A stretch of 59,217 bases of DNA. Origin: Psychrobacter vallis (lineage in GTDB: Bacteria; Pseudomonadota; Gammaproteobacteria; Pseudomonadales; Moraxellaceae). The notes beneath the pieces are model-generated. The model saw only the letters and a list, made by a program, of their open reading frames with translations. It was not told the origin of the DNA and searched no databases. The position numbers and the translations under genes are program-made. Below are positions 45,943-56,900 of the stretch, in pieces. The stretch lies in NCBI RefSeq assembly GCF_904846715.1, contig NZ_CAJHBU010000021.1, positions 1 to 59,217 of the forward strand. Direction: 5' to 3'. Numbering within the stretch: the first letter of the stretch is position 1; every line of letters starts with the position of its first letter.

Positions 45943-46850
45943 TATAGTAGAGCTTTTATAAAATTGGTACAGTGGTTTTAAAATAAGTAAAAAGTAAAAA
46001 GATTATGACTTATTCAGCAGACTTTCGAGCACAAGTGCTTAAAAGTGTCAAACAACAAGGTATGAGTATCAGACAAGCTTGTGCATTCTATGACATTAGT
46101 AAGGCCACGCTACAGAATTGGCTCAAAGAGCCTAGCATCAAACTAACTCGCAATAAACCACCCAGTAAAATACCTAACGAAGCATTATTAAAAGATGTTG
46201 AACAACATCCAGACGATTACATGTACGAGAGAGCACAGCGTTTCAACTGTAGTAAATCAGGCATTGAAGCGGCTTTAAAACGTCTTGGCATTAGCCAAAA
46301 AAAAGACTTTAGCGCATCCAAAAGCTTGCCCCCTAAAGAGAGCTAAGTATCTAAGTAAACTTAACGAACACATTGCTCAAGGCTTTGCTATTGTCTACAT
46401 GGATGAAAGCGGCTTCGAGTCTGAAACCCTGCGTCCCTTTGGTTATGCACCGATAGGTAAGCCTTGTATCGATAGCTATAACTGGCAAGGTAAAAAACGC
46501 ACCAACGTCATTGGTGCTTTATACGAGAAGATGTTATTCGCGCTTGAATACTTCGAGAAAAACATCGATGGAAATATATTTTACAGTTGGTGCAAAGATA
46601 CACTAATACCTAGTCTTAAGACCAAATGCGTCATTGTCATGGATAACGCCAGCTTTCACAAACGCGTTCAGAGATTACTCAACAGGCATGGTCATCGCCT
46701 GCTATTTCTACCGCCTTACAGCCCTGATTTAAACCCTATTGAGAAAAAATGAGCACAGGCTAAATTTCTACGCCAAGGGTGGATGGAGAATAATCTACCT
46801 AAACTCTTCCATGATATGGGATGTACTGATTTTATTCTGGATTGACTATA
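45943..46850 (+). mobile_element. IS630-family insertion sequence, defective
   Basis: A 908-bp element with ends TATAGTAGAGC (left) and, inverted, TATAGTCAATCCAGAATAAA (right); inward from the ends both share ATAAAAT and a GTAC motif. TA at each end fits IS630 target duplication. It encodes one transposase in two frames. It lies between cap3 and the degraded immunity genes of the CDI locus. The right end is identical over 20 bases to the left end of the MITE at 35039-35185. Confidence 0.88.
46005..46845 (+). pseudogene. IS630-family transposase, frameshifted with a nonsense mutation
   Basis: The first frame (46005-46346) encodes the helix-turn-helix part (MTYSADFRAQVLKSV, DISKATLQNWLK). It joins the second frame at an A8 run near 46300 (ISQKK then TLAHPKACP), as in many IS630 elements where frameshifting is programmed. 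The second frame has the DDE residues in YMDESGFES, VIVMDNASFHK and PYSPDLNPIE. At 46750-46752 TGA replaces the expected Trp codon; the frame then continues with AQAKFLRQGWMENNLPK to a natural stop at 46843-46845. The last 31 residues are therefore lost. Confidence 0.85.
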
Positions 46851-46858
46851 CTATATCT

Positions 46859-47029
46859 TTAAATCATATAATTATCCGCATACTCTTTTTTTAGATACTC
46901 TAATCCAAGGCCCCAATCATCTTTTAGGAAATTAAAGATCAATCTTTCAAAATTGTCTAAAGTAGTATTTGACGCTATAGAAGACTCTAAGTTTGTCTCA
47001 TCGTAGTGCTAAAAGTATTTAAGATTCAT
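46859..47029 (-). pseudogene. Small immunity-like gene with an internal stop
   Basis: On the minus strand ATG at 47029 opens MNLKYF, then TAG (47009-47011), then an intact 49-codon continuation HYDETNLESSIASNTTLDNF...LKDDWGLGLEYLKKEYADN ending MI. It is short, acidic and AT-rich like CDI immunity genes. Its stop lies 9 bases from the IS630 end. I do not recognise the family. The remaining bases up to 47101 show nothing else. Confidence 0.5.
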
Positions 47030-47101
47030 TTTAAACCAAAGTTATTCAGCGAACCAAACATCCAAATATAACTTATAGAACTTTCGGCGTTGAAATCATT
47101 A

Positions 47102-47470
47102 CTAACTTTGAGAATCAATAACAATATCAGTGACAGAATCTTGCTTTAAAAAATCAGCCCATGCGACTACAAAACTTTCAAAAGTATTTCTTTTGATAGT
47201 TGCTTTATAGTCATTATTATCTTCATCATGTATAGAACTTAAAATTACATTATCACCGTCTACGATAACTTGCCAAGTTTCAGAACTTATATCTAATGAT
47301 TTAGTGTTCTTATCTTCTAAACTAGTCAGTATGTTCTGTGAAAATTCAATATCTAATTCTGATAAATAGTAGGAAAGCATTCTCATTTCATTGCTATTAT
47401 CTAAAGGACGACATGATGGTATAAGCCTATTCCAATCTTTATTTTCAAAATAATAAAATAATATACTCAT
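47102..47470 (-). CDS. Probable orphan CDI immunity protein
   Basis: An acidic 122-residue cytosolic protein starting MSILFYYFENKDWN, with AGAGG 5 bases upstream; a longer frame up to 47536 is open but would overlap the orphan toxin fragment. The end reads ADFLKQDSVTDIVIDSQS. The position, right behind a toxin fragment on the same strand and downstream of cdiI, is that of an orphan cdiA-CT/cdiI pair. The family was not recognised, so the role is inferred from context. Confidence 0.65.
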   Translation of the reverse strand: MSILFYYFENKDWNRLIPSCRPLDNSNEMRMLSYYLSELDIEFSQNILTSLEDKNTKSLDISSETWQVIVDGDNVILSSIHDEDNNDYKATIKRNTFESFVVAWADFLKQDSVTDIVIDSQS

Positions 47471-47483
47471 AACAGCCTCTTCT

Positions 47484-47625
47484 TTATTGATTTTTGCTAG
47501 GATAGACAGTTGTTTTAGGTTCAAGGAAGCCTTCAACCTTTACTCCAGATTGTGTAGTGCCAGACCACCTGTTACCGTTTACTATTTTATTTTTATAAGC
47601 GTGATTCAAATTTAATTTTATTATA
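47484..47625 (-). pseudogene. Orphan CdiA C-terminal toxin fragment
   Basis: The minus-strand frame has no start codon but reads through ...LNHAYKNKIVNGNRWSGTTQ and SGVKVEGFLEPKTTVYPSKN to a stop at 47484-47486, 14 bases before the immunity start at 47470. It looks like the last 45 or so residues of a toxin domain whose upstream part was replaced when a new cdiA C-terminus and cdiI were inserted. Confidence 0.6.
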
Positions 47626-47941
47626 AAAACCCTGAGTTAGTATTAATTTTATTTAAGATAAAATCAATACTTTCATTGTCTTGTCTGTCAAACTCGTAAA
47701 CAAAGTTATTTATAAATTCATTAACTGGATAGTTGTACTTATAGATAACTATGCTAACTTCATTTTGAATCTTGAAAAGATTTTCGATAATTTTCCTATC
47801 TTTTTCTATACCTGATTTACCTATCATATCTAAATTATTTTTGATCTCAGTTTCATAAAATCCTAATACAGAATCTATCTCTGATTTGCTTTTAACATAT
47901 AAGTCTAAAGCGTCTATAAGCATAAGAGCACGGTTGTCCAT
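47621..47941 (-). CDS. cdiI: Probable CdiI immunity protein
   Basis: A 106-residue, acidic, mostly helical cytosolic protein beginning MDNRALMLIDALDLYVKSK. It starts 9 bases after the cdiA stop, with AAGGAG upstream, the standard place for the cognate immunity gene that binds and neutralises the incoming CdiA toxin. It is much more AT-rich than the cdiA body, as usual for exchanged toxin/immunity cassettes. The family was not recognised; the function rests on position. Confidence 0.78.
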   Translation of the reverse strand: MDNRALMLIDALDLYVKSKSEIDSVLGFYETEIKNNLDMIGKSGIEKDRKIIENLFKIQNEVSIVIYKYNYPVNEFINNFVYEFDRQDNESIDFILNKINTNSGFL

Positions 47942-47950
47942 AACTTCTCC

Positions 47951-50900
47951 TTATCTAACTGGTTGTATATGCCATATTTCTTTAGTTTTAGGGTTGTAAA
48001 TCATTTCTAATCCACTGCTTTCATACCTGTAAAATCCTTCTCTACCTCTTGGATCCAGTGTAATCCTAGGATTACTATTAATTATTTCTCTAGCTTGGAC
48101 AAATGGTGCGGGTCTGCCTTGTTTCCAAACTCTTTCATAATAGTTTGATGATGTTTTCATACCGTCAGCATGATAGTACCCATCTTTCTCAATTATTGGT
48201 TTACTTTGATTATGTTTATCACTAATCCTTTCATGTCGAGCCTTATTATAATTTGGATTATTTCTGCCAATATTATTATTACTAGACGCTGCTACTTTTA
48301 CAGAACTTTGAGAGGGTTTTAAAAGGGATTTACCAATCCCAGCGCCTATAAGAACACCTGCTTCAAAATTGCGTCTAAACTCTGCTAAATTAGAACAAGC
48401 ATTTACGTTATTACCTGAAGCACAGCTTGCGAGATCATTGTGTCGTAAAGAATAATTAATGACTTGGTTATATGCAGTTTGGTTTTGACCTTTTCCAACT
48501 TCCTTTATTAGTTCATTATAATTAACTTGCCCAAATACTTTTTGGAACTTTGGCAAACAACTATCTGGATTACCACTGTTTAAACAGTTATCAAGCGCAA
48601 TAGTATTTTCATAAATTCTTTTGTTCATGAGTGGTATGATAGTTTCTTGCAAATACTGATAATCATCTGTTCCTCCCTTCTTAGCACGATTCCTTTTCAA
48701 TAATTCTGAAAAACCATCTATCTGCTTTTGGGTTAAATAATTATCTTCAACCGCAACCTTACTCGTCTCAGCCGCGTTAGCTGCATTACTTGCGCTACCT
48801 GTCGTTGCACCAATTCCAACACCCAAAGCGCTGGTAATAGCGCTGACCGTATCTTTTTGCTCAGCCGTTAGCTCGCTTGGCTTGTCAACGCCATACAGAT
48901 ATTTAGATAGTAAAGGCGCGGTCGCTTCTCCTGCTCCCGCTGAAACACCACCAGTCAATGCATCGTTACCTGTAGCATAGCTGATAGCAGCTCCTAAAAT
49001 ACCTTGAGCTAAAATATGAGCAGCACTACCTTGCTCTGATCGGTCACCACCATCTATACTATTGATGGCTTCATTGGCTTTGAAATAGTCTCCAATTTTA
49101 CTGGCTACAAACGGACTAGCTGCTTTAGCCACATAACCTGTTACGCCATTAGTATTGGGCCCGTAAATAGCGCCAGAGATGGCATCAAACAATAGGCCTT
49201 GATTTTGGACTTTGTCCGCTTGTTCTATAAGTTTATCGCGAGCAGTAGTATTACCTAGCTGTCCTTGTTCTTCTGCCTCTTTACGTAATTTTTGTTCTTT
49301 AGCATTAATCTCAGTCTTAATTTTACGACGCTCTTGATCAAAGGCTTGAGTGATTTCAACTTGCGCCCCCAGCTCCTCATTGACTTTCTCTGCATCAAAC
49401 ACATTCTCAAGCGCACCTGCATACTCAGCTTGATTGTCAGTGGTGATACCACTATTACCTGCTATTCCTGTAATACCCGCTTTAGTGATACTGCTATCAC
49501 TATCACCGTCTGTGCCGTAACCTAAACCGTTACTATTAGCCTGAGGTTTGTTCTCAGTCATACCTAAACTGACGCCAACCTGAATAGCATCGCCTTTATA
49601 ACTACTGGTGTTCTCAATATCTTGAGTAGTAATGCCGCCTTTGCTCACATAGTTATTACGTCCGGCGGCTACCGCAGCATCAGTAGTAGTAATCGCGCCA
49701 CCGATAAGGGTGGTTTTACCATCAACGGCAAGATTAAAGCCACCGTCTCCTGTGAAGATGCCCGACTGCTGACCCACGGCTTTATAGTCCGCGTTAATGT
49801 TCGTCTTGCCACCATTGACAGAAAGACTAGATCCTGCACCCTCTAAAGCGACATCAAGCGTGAAGCCCATGTTCTTTTGCTTACTGTCGTAGGTAGCCGT
49901 GTCTTGTAGAGACTCGATGTTGACATTGCCACCGATATTGCCTTGTGCTCTATTCGTGTTGATGACACCGCCTCTGATATTGACATCATTACCGATGTCA
50001 TAGGTAGTGGTGCCGCCAACGTTGATTTGGCTGTTGGCATAAGTCACTGAGTCACTATTGGCATAGCCTTTACCTCGACTGGCGTTAGCGGTTATACCGA
50101 CGCCACTGCCTGTAGACGCATAACCACCGATAGCGGCACTTGAGCTCTTATTATCACTACGCGTATTGCTGTTTTGTGCGACACCATTGACGTTGAAGTT
50201 GTTGTCCGCTTGGAATAGGGCGTTATTATTTACATCGAATCTACTGCCATTAACGTTGATGTTGCTGTCGGTGCCTGCACCAGTAGCAATCAGGGCTAGG
50301 TTGTTAGTGGTAATATTTGAGCCTTGGTTGACCTCAGTGTAGCTACTGCTATTTGATTGGCTCTTTTGGCTGCCAAGCGTGGCTTGTATGCGGGTGTTGC
50401 CGACGCCTTTAAGGTTGCCATCGAGTAAATCGTAACCCGCGCTATTGGCCTCTTTAGCAAGAGCTTTTACTTTTAATGCTCCAGCAACACCAGCCATACC
50501 TTTCATACGTACACTTTCAGTATTACTGCTAGCGCCAACTAGACTCCCAATACTTTGAGCACTATCGATGAGGCTGTTTGAGGCGGAAATCGAGAGACCA
50601 CTTTGTTTAAACTTCTGCTCGCTTTGATTAGTGTAGACGTCCAAAGCATTATCGATATTAATTTCTTGCGCACGAACAACGGTGTTGCCGCGATTAGGGT
50701 CATTGATGTCTAAACTGCTATCTGCACCCATTCCAGCAATCAGGTTGCTACCCGTTTGCTGATATTTGCCTCCTGCGCTGATAATTACATTGCCATCAAG
50801 AGCAGCGACATTGCTTGCGGTATTGGTTAGTGCGGTTTGAGCATTACTATCATCCGTTTGTTGTTTGCCGATAGTGATACTGGCACCGCCTGTACCAAAC

Positions 50901-53900
50901 ATGCCTGACTTTTTGACTTGAGTGCTACTGCTTTCGCTTGAGGTATTCTGTGCCGCTAGTATATTGATATCACCACCAGCGCTAAGTGCAGTACCTCGAT
51001 CACTGATGGCGTTAGTACCTGTGAGACTAATATTATTACCCGCTTGAATAGAGACGGTATTGCCTTCAATATTGCTATTGATCGCATTGTCACTTTCACT
51101 GTTGAAACGCTCTTGAGTGGTTTTCTTACTTAAGAAGCCACTGCTGCTCATTTTACTAGCGGTTGAGAAGTCTGTAGTGGCGCGTCCTTCGGTAAAGCTA
51201 ACATCGTTCTTAGCATAGATGCCCGTATTACCCGTTTGACTGTTAAGAGTCGTAGCGACGCCTGTGACGTTGTTGCCTGCTATCGTCAAGTCACCATCAC
51301 TGGTAACACGGCTACCGATGTCTTGGGTTTGACCATCAGTGTAGTAGTTATTAGCATCTTTAATAGCGCGGATCTCATTGCCAGTGTTAATCGCATTGAA
51401 GGTGACATCGCCATCCTCTGAGAGGATTTGCGTGTTGCCGCTTTGGTTACTAGCAACCCCTGCGGCAAACACGATATCATTCTTGGCGGCGATAGACAAA
51501 GTGGTTAAGGGGTTGCCATTAGCGTCCACTTGACCTTTAATACCACTGCCAACACTAATTGAACCTACTTGATCGATACCTGTGCGAGTAGAGGTGCTTG
51601 CGCCAAGCTGAGTGCTAGTACTATAAGTGCTGCTAGCATTAGTGATGCTAGCAGCGCTCAACCCTAAAGTATTATCGGCATAAATAGTACCGCCGATGTT
51701 GCTGATTGCATTATCAGCGTTGGCTCGAACATCAGCCCCACTTAGGCGACCGCCATTGGTATTGTTGACGTTATTAGCGGTTACGTTAAGCGTTTTATAA
51801 CCGTCAATCAGCCCTTGGTTGTTTAAGTCTTCATTGAGATTGATATTGACTTGGGCGGCGGCAATAAAGCTGCCATCGCCTCTAATCGCGCCTTGTTTAG
51901 CACGAGTATAAACTTTGGGGGCAAGTACAGTCTGTATACTACCATCTGCTAGCGTGACTTGCTGCTGCTCAAGCCAGACGATATCGCTGGTCAGAGCAGC
52001 AACTTGGCTTGCTGTGAGAGCGATACCTGGACGTAGATTTAGTCTCTGCGCGGTAGTCACCCCTGCATCCATAAGACCTTTGTACTGCTGATCTTGATCG
52101 CTGTAATCATCTAAGTAGTAACGTCCCGTCAGCATCATGATCTGATCGCGAATAAATTGCTGCTCGTAGTAGCCATCACCCAAGCGTTTTTGAGTAATGT
52201 TAGGATCAAGTTTAAGTCGCTGTAACATATAGTCTGAGGTGAGCCAGTTACGATAATTGGCAAAATCAGGATCCGTCTCTACTAAATAGCTATTGGTACT
52301 ATCAGCATCAATAGTGTAGAGGCTGCTGTTGGGCAGACTTGTCGCACCATCGACACTTCTAATCTCATCGCCTGATGGGGAGACGGCTACGGTAATTGAG
52401 GTATTATTGGTAGGAGCAGCACCGCCTTGTAGACCTGCTACTGATGAGCCATTACCATTGACCTGATTATCGACGTTGGGCGTATTTTGTGAGGATGGGG
52501 ATAGATCAGCAAACTGCTCCCATCGCGCTACGGGTAGCTTGATGCTGGTTTCTTGCGTATCGGTATAAGCTATTTTGTCATCATAATCACGCTGATGATA
52601 ACGCTTAAACCCACCGCGCCACCTTGACTTAGTATATTGACTGGTACCGTCTTGAATGACGAGTAACTTACCTTCACCATCAAGCTGCTCAAGAGTATCA
52701 GCATTTTTATCAAAATCAATACGACCGCCTGCCAGAATCTGACTTTTGTCATTTAGAAGATAGTCAGTATTAAGTGCGAGGTTACCACCAGCAATGATCT
52801 GCGCAGGTGCTGAGTCCAATACTACGCTTTGTTTTTGTTTTTCATTGACTATGATTTGCGTCCATTTTCTGATCTCAATCCTTCCATACCCTTCATTGTA
52901 GGCACGAATAGCGTTAACGAGTGCTTCGTACTTGTCACTATCTTGCGCCTCCCAACTACCTACTTCAGCATCGTAAGCTTGTAGGGCAGCATCGTACTCT
53001 TTTTGCTGCTGCTGATACTGCTCAAAAGCGTTGTTATAAGCAATGCAAGCTGCACTGGTAGGATCACTACAGCTTTCTTGACCTAAAGGTGGTGTTGGTT
53101 CAGTGAGGTTAGGCGCTGGTGGCGCTTCTCTGTTGGGCGGTGTCAGCTCAAAGTATGCCCAGACAGGATCGTCATTCGTATAGTTCAGCGTACAAACGCT
53201 ATTTTCCCCATCACTGCAACTAGTCGCGTTAGGTATTGGTGACTGACCCAGCTGACCCTCTTCGATAACATTGTCTTTATCCTCAGCGTATCTATACTGA
53301 CCCGCACGACTCCAAGACTCCCACTTTAATTTGTCTAAAGGTATTTTAGTGGCGGTGCCTTCAGGTATGATGAATGTCTTTTGGTTCTCACTACCTTCAA
53401 CGTCTTGGATCTCAGTTTTAAACGATAGATTTTTATTGATCAATTTGTCAGCAGTAATTGACATATCGCCAAACGATTCAATACGACCGCTGAGATTATT
53501 GACCTCTTTTGCATTGGCCGTAATGACACCCTTGTCATCGATAGCACCACCAATGGTTAAGTTACCATTGCTTAGTATCCATGCATTATCTTGCGCTTTA
53601 CTATTAGTGACAGCGCCACTTTGATTATTGATCGTATCAGCAATGATCACCATATTACCTCTTGAGGCGATAATAGCGCCTTTAGGGTTTGAGCGACCAC
53701 CCTGATTGTTTACCGTTTTTGCTTTGATCAATACTTGGGTACCATAGATTTTGGCACTATCGTTATCTAGATAATTAGCTTGGAGCGTCAAGTCATTAGC
53801 GTTGATTAACCCTTTGTTATGCAACGTATTGGTCGCTGTAATGTTGACGTCATCACTAACTATCTTGCCATCACTATCGTTAGTGATATTATTCGCTTGC

Positions 53901-56900
53901 AGAACCAACTTATCGCCTGCTTTGAGCTCAGCTTGATTATTAAGATTACCTAGTGTTTGAATAGATAACTGATTACTAACTTGCAGGGTATCACCTGCTT
54001 GATGAGTAAAGTCTTGCTTGAGAGCAATACTGGCATCGCCTTGACTGATAACGGAGCCTTTAGCATTGCTAAATTGATCAGCAATCACTGTGATATTTTT
54101 ATCACTTCTTAGTTCTCCAGCAGTATTGGACAGTACTAAGCTTTGCTCCTCGACATCTATACCATCACCTATATTTAGAGATTCTCCACCATAAATATAG
54201 CCTTGGGTATTTTGCAAATTTTGTGAGACCCGTAGATCACTAGTATTAGCGCTGATATAACCCTGTGCATTATTCAAGGTTTTAGCGTTGATAGTAATAT
54301 TTGGTGATTGTATACCTCCAGTAAAGTTTTTACCATCTAGCTGATCGCTATTGCTAACTTGCTGCGCTGTAATCTTTATTGCTTCATCAGAGAGTAATAA
54401 AGAATTCTTACCCGTGTTTTTTACGGTATCAAAGCTTATATTTAGCAACCCTTTGCTACGAATAGTGCCCGAACTATTGGTTAGCACGCCGTTTGCGTTT
54501 GCTTGGTTTAGACTAATCGTGGAATCGGCATAGAGACTACCTTGAGTATTGTCTATACTCGATGCCAAGATATCGATCTGATTGGCTGATACTTCGCCAT
54601 TACTTAAATTGGTATTTTTTACAGAGTTTAACGTCGTTTTATTATCAGCGTAGACTTTGCCATAACTCAGGTCAATATCGCCAGTATTTGCAGATAACTC
54701 GATATTTTTGGCTTGCAAAGTGGCTTTATTTAGATCTAACTCACCACCTGTCATAACTAAGTTACCAGTAGCAATAATTTGGCCTTGATTGCTTTGTTTA
54801 TCTCGACTAGTAATCGTTAAATCGTATTCATTAGTCGATAATGTGCCATCCTCACTCATACCAGCAATGGTCTTTGAAGTGGCATCTTGCGCGGTATCTT
54901 TTGCTTGAATAGAGAGTCTAGAGCCTGATGCAATAGTTGAATTGTCCAGATTATCTAATCGATCTTTGATCTTAATATCTATTGCTTTACCGCTACGGAT
55001 AAGCGCCTTGTTTTGAGAGACGAGCGATTGACTGTCAATACTGACATCTTGCTTGGCACTTATAAGACCTTGAGTGTTATTAAGCTTACCGCTAATAGTA
55101 AGATCAAGTGTATCCTCTGCATATAGTTTGCCTTCAGTGTTTTCAAGCTGAGCCGCTTGAGTCGTCACCGTTTGCCCTTGTATCAAACCTTTGGTGTTAT
55201 TGATATTGCCTTGAGTATTAAGTGTAATACTTTTTTGACTTGCTAAGACACCCGCTGTATTATCAATCTCTTGTTGGCTAGTGATATTAAAGCCTTGTTG
55301 ACTGATTATCTGACCTTGCCTGTTGTCAAATCTTGCCAAATTCCAGTCAGCATTACTCACCTGAATACGGCTATTATCATTGTTTAAGCGATTATTCACT
55401 TGCTGATTGTCGGTAAGAAGCGTATCGACGGCTATACTTGATCTATCTAAATTATTAACATCTCTCGCTTGTACCTTTAGTTGACCATTAGCAGTGATTC
55501 GCGCATTGCTAGTCGTATTGCTAATAGTGGTCGCTGTGATTGAGCCATCAGTAGTAACTGGCGCTAGAACAGGAAAGGCGGGTGGGACTTCAGGATTAGT
55601 AGGTGGATTTGAGTTGTTAGAATTGTCTACGACCTGATTTTGCGCACCAGTATTAGCCGTACTGGGTGCAGAATTGACACTTGGCGTTGTCGCTATGGGT
55701 TGATTGCCATAAAGTGCTTGCCCAATAATCGCCTGATTTTGATTAATAAGTTTTTGGCTTTGTACTTGTAGCTTACCCGTACCTGTCTGCTCAATTAGAC
55801 CCGTGTTATCAAGATTAACCGTCTTTATATCAAGCTGTCCACTACTGATAGTTCCAGAGTTTTCAATACGTTGCTGAGTGACTGCTTGAGTCTGGTCGTA
55901 GCTACTGATTAAACCTGAATTAATCAAGTCTTGACTGTTTAAGGTTATCGTCTTTTGACTGCTACTGATAGTACCCGAGTTATCGATAATACCTGTTTGT
56001 TTGATATTTAACGCTTCTTTGGAGGATAGCGTACCTGAATTAACGAGATTACCGTTGTAGTCAAGCTGTAATCCACTTACGTTTGAAGCAATAATGCTAC
56101 CAGCGTTAGTAACCCCCATACCTTTGTCAGTACCAATAAGACGGATTTTGCCCGCATACATCGCCCCGAGTGCTGAGACATCGAGCGCAACGCCTGTGGC
56201 TTGATTGCTACCAGCAGAGCCTCTAGAAGTAATAATCGAATCTGCGCCATCAGCCTCGTAGCTAATCTGATTGCTACCAGTAATGACGTCTAAGTTTTTG
56301 GCATAAACCGCCGCATTAATTTGAGTGGTTTTTGCGAGTATTTGCGTATAGTCTGAAGTACTGCTATCTAAGCCATCACCATCAACCCGAATGTTGCCAT
56401 CTCTGATATCAAAGCCAGTGACGCGGCCTTGATCCATCAGCGTATTACCCGTCGTTAACGTCGTGCGCGCGGCATTTATAAAGCCACAACCTGCGCAAGT
56501 AATACCAGCAGGGTTAGCGATGATCAGCTCAGCTCGTCCGCCTGCGATTTCGGTGAAACCGCTTAAGCGACTTGGATCACTTGAATTGACTTCGTTTAGA
56601 ATGACTCGAGCTTCACCGCGAGCGAGATAGGGATTACCCTCAACCCAACCCGCAAGCTGAGTTTGCGCGTTGACACGGCTATTATTTAAAATAGCACCAT
56701 CAGCGCCAACATCGAACTTACTAAAGACGTTGCGCGAGACCCCAGCCGCACTTGGACTTTGGATATTGACCTGCGTCTTACCACTTGAGGTGTTGATTAT
56801 CACCGCTTGATTGTTAGCCGCTGCATTGCGATCAGCGACTATGTTCGTGGCATCAGCATGAGCCGTTGTTGCCACGACAGTAGCTAGTCCTAATGCTAAT

